A stretch of DNA of 35,741 nucleotides. Origin: an uncultured Streptococcus sp. (lineage in GTDB: Bacteria > Bacillota > Bacilli > Lactobacillales > Streptococcaceae). Location of the stretch: contig CAMBAD010000015.1 of assembly GCA_945864085.1 (NCBI GenBank), positions 1 to 35,741 of the forward strand. Reading direction: 5' to 3'. Each line of letters begins with the position of its first letter. The stretch's first letter is position 1. Below, piece by piece: positions 34,201-35,741 of the stretch. A model generated the notes under the pieces. It saw only the letters and a program-made list of their open reading frames with translations. It made no database searches and was not told the DNA's origin. A program made the translations under genes and the position numbers.

Positions 34201-34226
34201 AAACAGGGTCTTCGGACTCTGTTTTT
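34201..34226 (+). terminator. UUCG-loop intrinsic terminator after the 5'-nucleotidase gene
   Basis: AAACAG (34201-34206) and GTC (34208-34210) pair with GAC (34215-34217) and CTGTTT (34219-34224), with one G-U pair and a TTCG tetraloop, then T residues. The Maf ribosome binding site follows within 5 bases. Confidence 0.88.
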
Positions 34227-34239
34227 GACTGGAGGAAAC

Positions 34240-34887
34240 ATGCAAACTGTATTTCAATATCAAAAAGAAGGAAGCCCAGCAAACATCACTTCCTATGTCC
34301 TACTCAGCAACTCTCCTCGACGCAAGCAACTTCTAGACTTTCTCCAACCGCACATCCTGTCGGTCGATATTGATGAGCGAGGGATAGAAGAAAAGTTTAT
34401 GCAAGAGTTTGCTGCGGATGATTTCCTAACTCGTGCCGCAAAGACTTGTTGCGAGATTTCTAAGGCCAAATCGGACATGCCCCTGCTACCAAACCACCTT
34501 TATATCTCAGCAGATACCATAGTAGTGGCAGATGGCCAGATTTTCAATAAACCACGGGATTTGGCAGAGGCTGAGACCATGCTTCGTTCCTATTTTGGTA
34601 AGAGCCACCATGTGGTGACCTCGGTCTGCCTACGGACGACGCATTCTCTTGACGTTTTCTACACCCTGGCTAAGCTTGATTTTGTTGCTTATTATCCAGC
34701 GCTTGAGGAGGCAATTCAGTCCTACATTCATGACAACCAGCCCCTTGATAAGGCAGGAGCCTACGGCATTCAGGAGCTGGATCCCCGCTTTGTGGCAGGC
34801 ATTTCGGGTGACATCCATACCATTGTCGGGCTACCCGTTGCTGAGGTTTCACGCAGGATTTTTTCCAAAGAAGTTTTTGGAAAATAG
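34240..34887 (+). CDS. Maf-family nucleotide pyrophosphatase
   Basis: A 215-residue Maf/YhdE-type protein. Maf proteins hydrolyse non-canonical or excess nucleoside triphosphates to monophosphates and are linked to septum formation. Visible are the N-terminal LLSNSPRRKQLL (S-x-SPRR signature), ISADTIVVADGQIFNKP with the catalytic Asp, the Lys in DKAGAYGIQ, and the C-terminal GDIHTIVGLPV. The start is ATG 34240 because GGAGG (34231-34235) lies 4 bases upstream; an in-frame ATG at 34225 lies inside the terminator T-run. The N-terminal stretch of about 18 residues before the SPRR strand is longer than in B. subtilis Maf. Confidence 0.9.
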   Translation: MQTVFQYQKEGSPANITSYVLLSNSPRRKQLLDFLQPHILSVDIDERGIEEKFMQEFAADDFLTRAAKTCCEISKAKSDMPLLPNHLYISADTIVVADGQIFNKPRDLAEAETMLRSYFGKSHHVVTSVCLRTTHSLDVFYTLAKLDFVAYYPALEEAIQSYIHDNQPLDKAGAYGIQELDPRFVAGISGDIHTIVGLPVAEVSRRIFSKEVFGK

Positions 34888-34908
34888 CAGAGCAGACTAG
34901 CGAGTTTA

Positions 34909-34917
34909 TGGTATAAT
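34909..34917 (+). promoter_or_regulatory. Extended -10 upstream of the YkgJ-like gene
   Basis: TGGTATAAT with a perfect TATAAT (34912-34917) lies 22 bases before the start; no -35 is evident. Confidence 0.6.
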
Positions 34918-34938
34918 GAAGGTCGAAAAGGAGACTTT

Positions 34939-35427
34939 ATGACTGTAGATATTGAAAAATACAAAGAACTGGCCCAGCAAAAGCAGGGTGAACACCGAAA
35001 ATTTCTGGCAAATTTGAAGAAAAAAGCTCCTAAAAATCTGGACAAGCTTGTACAGGAAATCCATGCCCAAGTTTTTGCAGAAATTGACTGCACAGAATGC
35101 GCTAACTGCTGCAAGTCCTTGGGACCCTTGTTCACCGAGGCGGATATTACTCGCATTGCCAAGCATTTGCGCATGAAACTTCCTGTCTTTGAGGAGATGT
35201 ATTTGCGTGTGGACGAGGATGGCGACAAGGTTTTTCAAGCTATGCCCTGTCCTTTCCTGGGCGGTGACAATCTTTGCAGTATCTACGACGCTCGTCCTAA
35301 GGCCTGTCGTGAATTTCCGCATACGGATCGCAAGAAAATTTACCAGATTAACCATTTGACAATCAAGAATACGTTAATTTGCCCAGCTGCCTATCTTTTT
35401 GTTGAAAAATTACGGGAGAGGGTGTAG
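34939..35427 (+). CDS. YkgJ-type cysteine-cluster protein (putative zinc/iron-chelating)
   Basis: A 162-residue cytoplasmic protein of the YkgJ family (zinc/iron-chelating domain, function unknown). The cysteine pattern is CTECANCCKSLGP (about residues 51-63), CPFLGGDNLCSIYDARPKAC (about 103-122) and a late Cys in LICPAAY, enough to bind a metal or an Fe-S cluster. An N-terminal basic helix (residues 1-45) precedes it. AAAGGAG lies before the ATG. Pathway and partner are unknown. Confidence 0.87.
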   Translation: MTVDIEKYKELAQQKQGEHRKFLANLKKKAPKNLDKLVQEIHAQVFAEIDCTECANCCKSLGPLFTEADITRIAKHLRMKLPVFEEMYLRVDEDGDKVFQAMPCPFLGGDNLCSIYDARPKACREFPHTDRKKIYQINHLTIKNTLICPAAYLFVEKLRERV

Positions 35428-35433
35428 GGGGAG

Positions 35434-35462
35434 GAGGTTGGATTTTTGTTCAGCCTCTTTCT
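35434..35462 (+). terminator. Possible terminator after the YkgJ-like gene
   Basis: GAGGTTG (35434-35440) pairs with CAGCCTC (35451-35457, one G-U) across a 10-base loop, followed by TTTCTT. The T-run is interrupted, so this is moderate evidence. Confidence 0.5.
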
Positions 35463-35547
35463 TATATACAGTAGGAAAGAAGTTTTACCTCCTAGTGTGC
35501 TAGTCTCTGTTATTGGACCAATAAAAAAGGAAATCCGAATCAAATCA

Positions 35548-35556
35548 TGGTATAAT
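35548..35556 (+). promoter_or_regulatory. Extended -10 upstream of rbgA
   Basis: TGGTATAAT with a perfect TATAAT (35551-35556). The -35 region is purine-rich without a match. The predicted leader is about 60 bases. Confidence 0.6.
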
Positions 35557-35622
35557 ATAAAACAGTATCAAAATCTAAAGTAGAGTCTCACTACAAGGAA
35601 AGATTAGGAAAGGAAAAGAAAC

Positions 35623-35741
35623 ATGGCAATTATTCAATGGTTTCCGGGCCACATGTCAAAAGCCCGCCGTCAGGTACAGGAAAATCTCAAGCACGTTGAT
35701 TTCGTGACCATTTTGGTCGATGCTCGCCTGCCCCTATCCAG
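35623..35741 (+). CDS. rbgA: Ribosome biogenesis GTPase RbgA (YlqF), N-terminal part
   Basis: The first 39 residues are in the window: [15 protein letters not shown] and [14 protein letters not shown], the characteristic N-terminus of RbgA, a circularly permuted GTPase required for late 50S subunit assembly. The DARxPLSS segment is the start of the G-domain region that contacts the ribosome. AGGAAAAG lies before the ATG. The GTP-binding motifs proper are beyond the window. Confidence 0.93.
   Translation, partial: MAIIQWFPGHMSKARRQVQENLKHVDFVTILVDARLPLS

Noticed and set aside
34849..34885. Hairpin TTTTCCAAA/TTTGGAAAA at the end of the Maf gene as a terminator
   Set aside because: It lies inside the coding sequence and is not followed by a T-run.

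Overview
The window reads as a chromosomal segment of a low-GC Firmicute of the genus Streptococcus, most likely Streptococcus suis or a close relative. The grounds are streptococcal-type UvrB, PyrK/PyrD, GlgC/GlgD and RbgA sequences, surface proteins with YSIRK-like and LPXTG sorting signals, a BOX-type intergenic repeat, and TTGACA/TATAAT promoters, several with extended -10 elements. The species call is inference from recalled family sequences; no database search was run. No tRNA, rRNA, CRISPR array, insertion sequence or prophage was recognised.

Layout. 1-850: 5' end of an ABC-F ATPase gene on the minus strand, behind a strong promoter and a leader with the parts of a ribosome-mediated attenuator (tiny uORF, alternative hairpins, terminator). 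851-1857: two GNAT acetyltransferases. 1947-4188 (minus): a polar amino-acid ABC transporter whose ATPase is intact but whose fused substrate-binding/permease gene is broken in the binding domain. 4367-6830: uvrB, apparently leaderless, and a small helical protein resembling Imm-5 immunity proteins. 7011-13109: a 2032-residue surface zinc metalloprotease of the M26 (IgA1 protease/Zmp) type with five G5 domains. 13182-16236: a GNAT, an aldose-epimerase-like protein, and a HExxH peptidase-like protein in tandem with a Nudix hydrolase. 16260-18159: two paralogous amino-acid-binding lipoproteins, each behind a promoter carrying a pair of ARG-box-like palindromes.

18204-23968 (minus): the glycogen operon glgC-glgD-glgA-glgB with a cre-like CcpA site over its promoter, a possible translational switch in front of glgB, and a BOX element just downstream. 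24102-25025 (minus): a LysR regulator, divergent from the pyrimidine genes. 25045-28997: two PyrR-type attenuators controlling pyrK-pyrD and then pyrF-(small inorganic pyrophosphatase-like gene)-pyrE. 29102-32036: a membrane-anchored family 2 glycosyltransferase, ung and pyrC. 32197-34194: an LPXTG-anchored 5'-nucleotidase. 34240-35741: a Maf-type nucleotide pyrophosphatase, a YkgJ-type cysteine-cluster protein and the start of rbgA.

How it fits together. Pyrimidine synthesis (pyrK, D, F, E, C), nucleotide sanitation (Nudix, Maf, Ung) and external nucleotide salvage or immune evasion (5'-nucleotidase) dominate the right half. Carbon storage and arginine/polar amino-acid uptake occupy the middle, and surface proteolysis and DNA repair the left. 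The most interesting signals are regulatory or architectural: the ABC-F leader, the competing hairpins at the glgB ribosome binding site, the paired ARG boxes, the pyrophosphatase placed next to pyrE, and the chimeric-looking junction in the amino-acid transporter gene.
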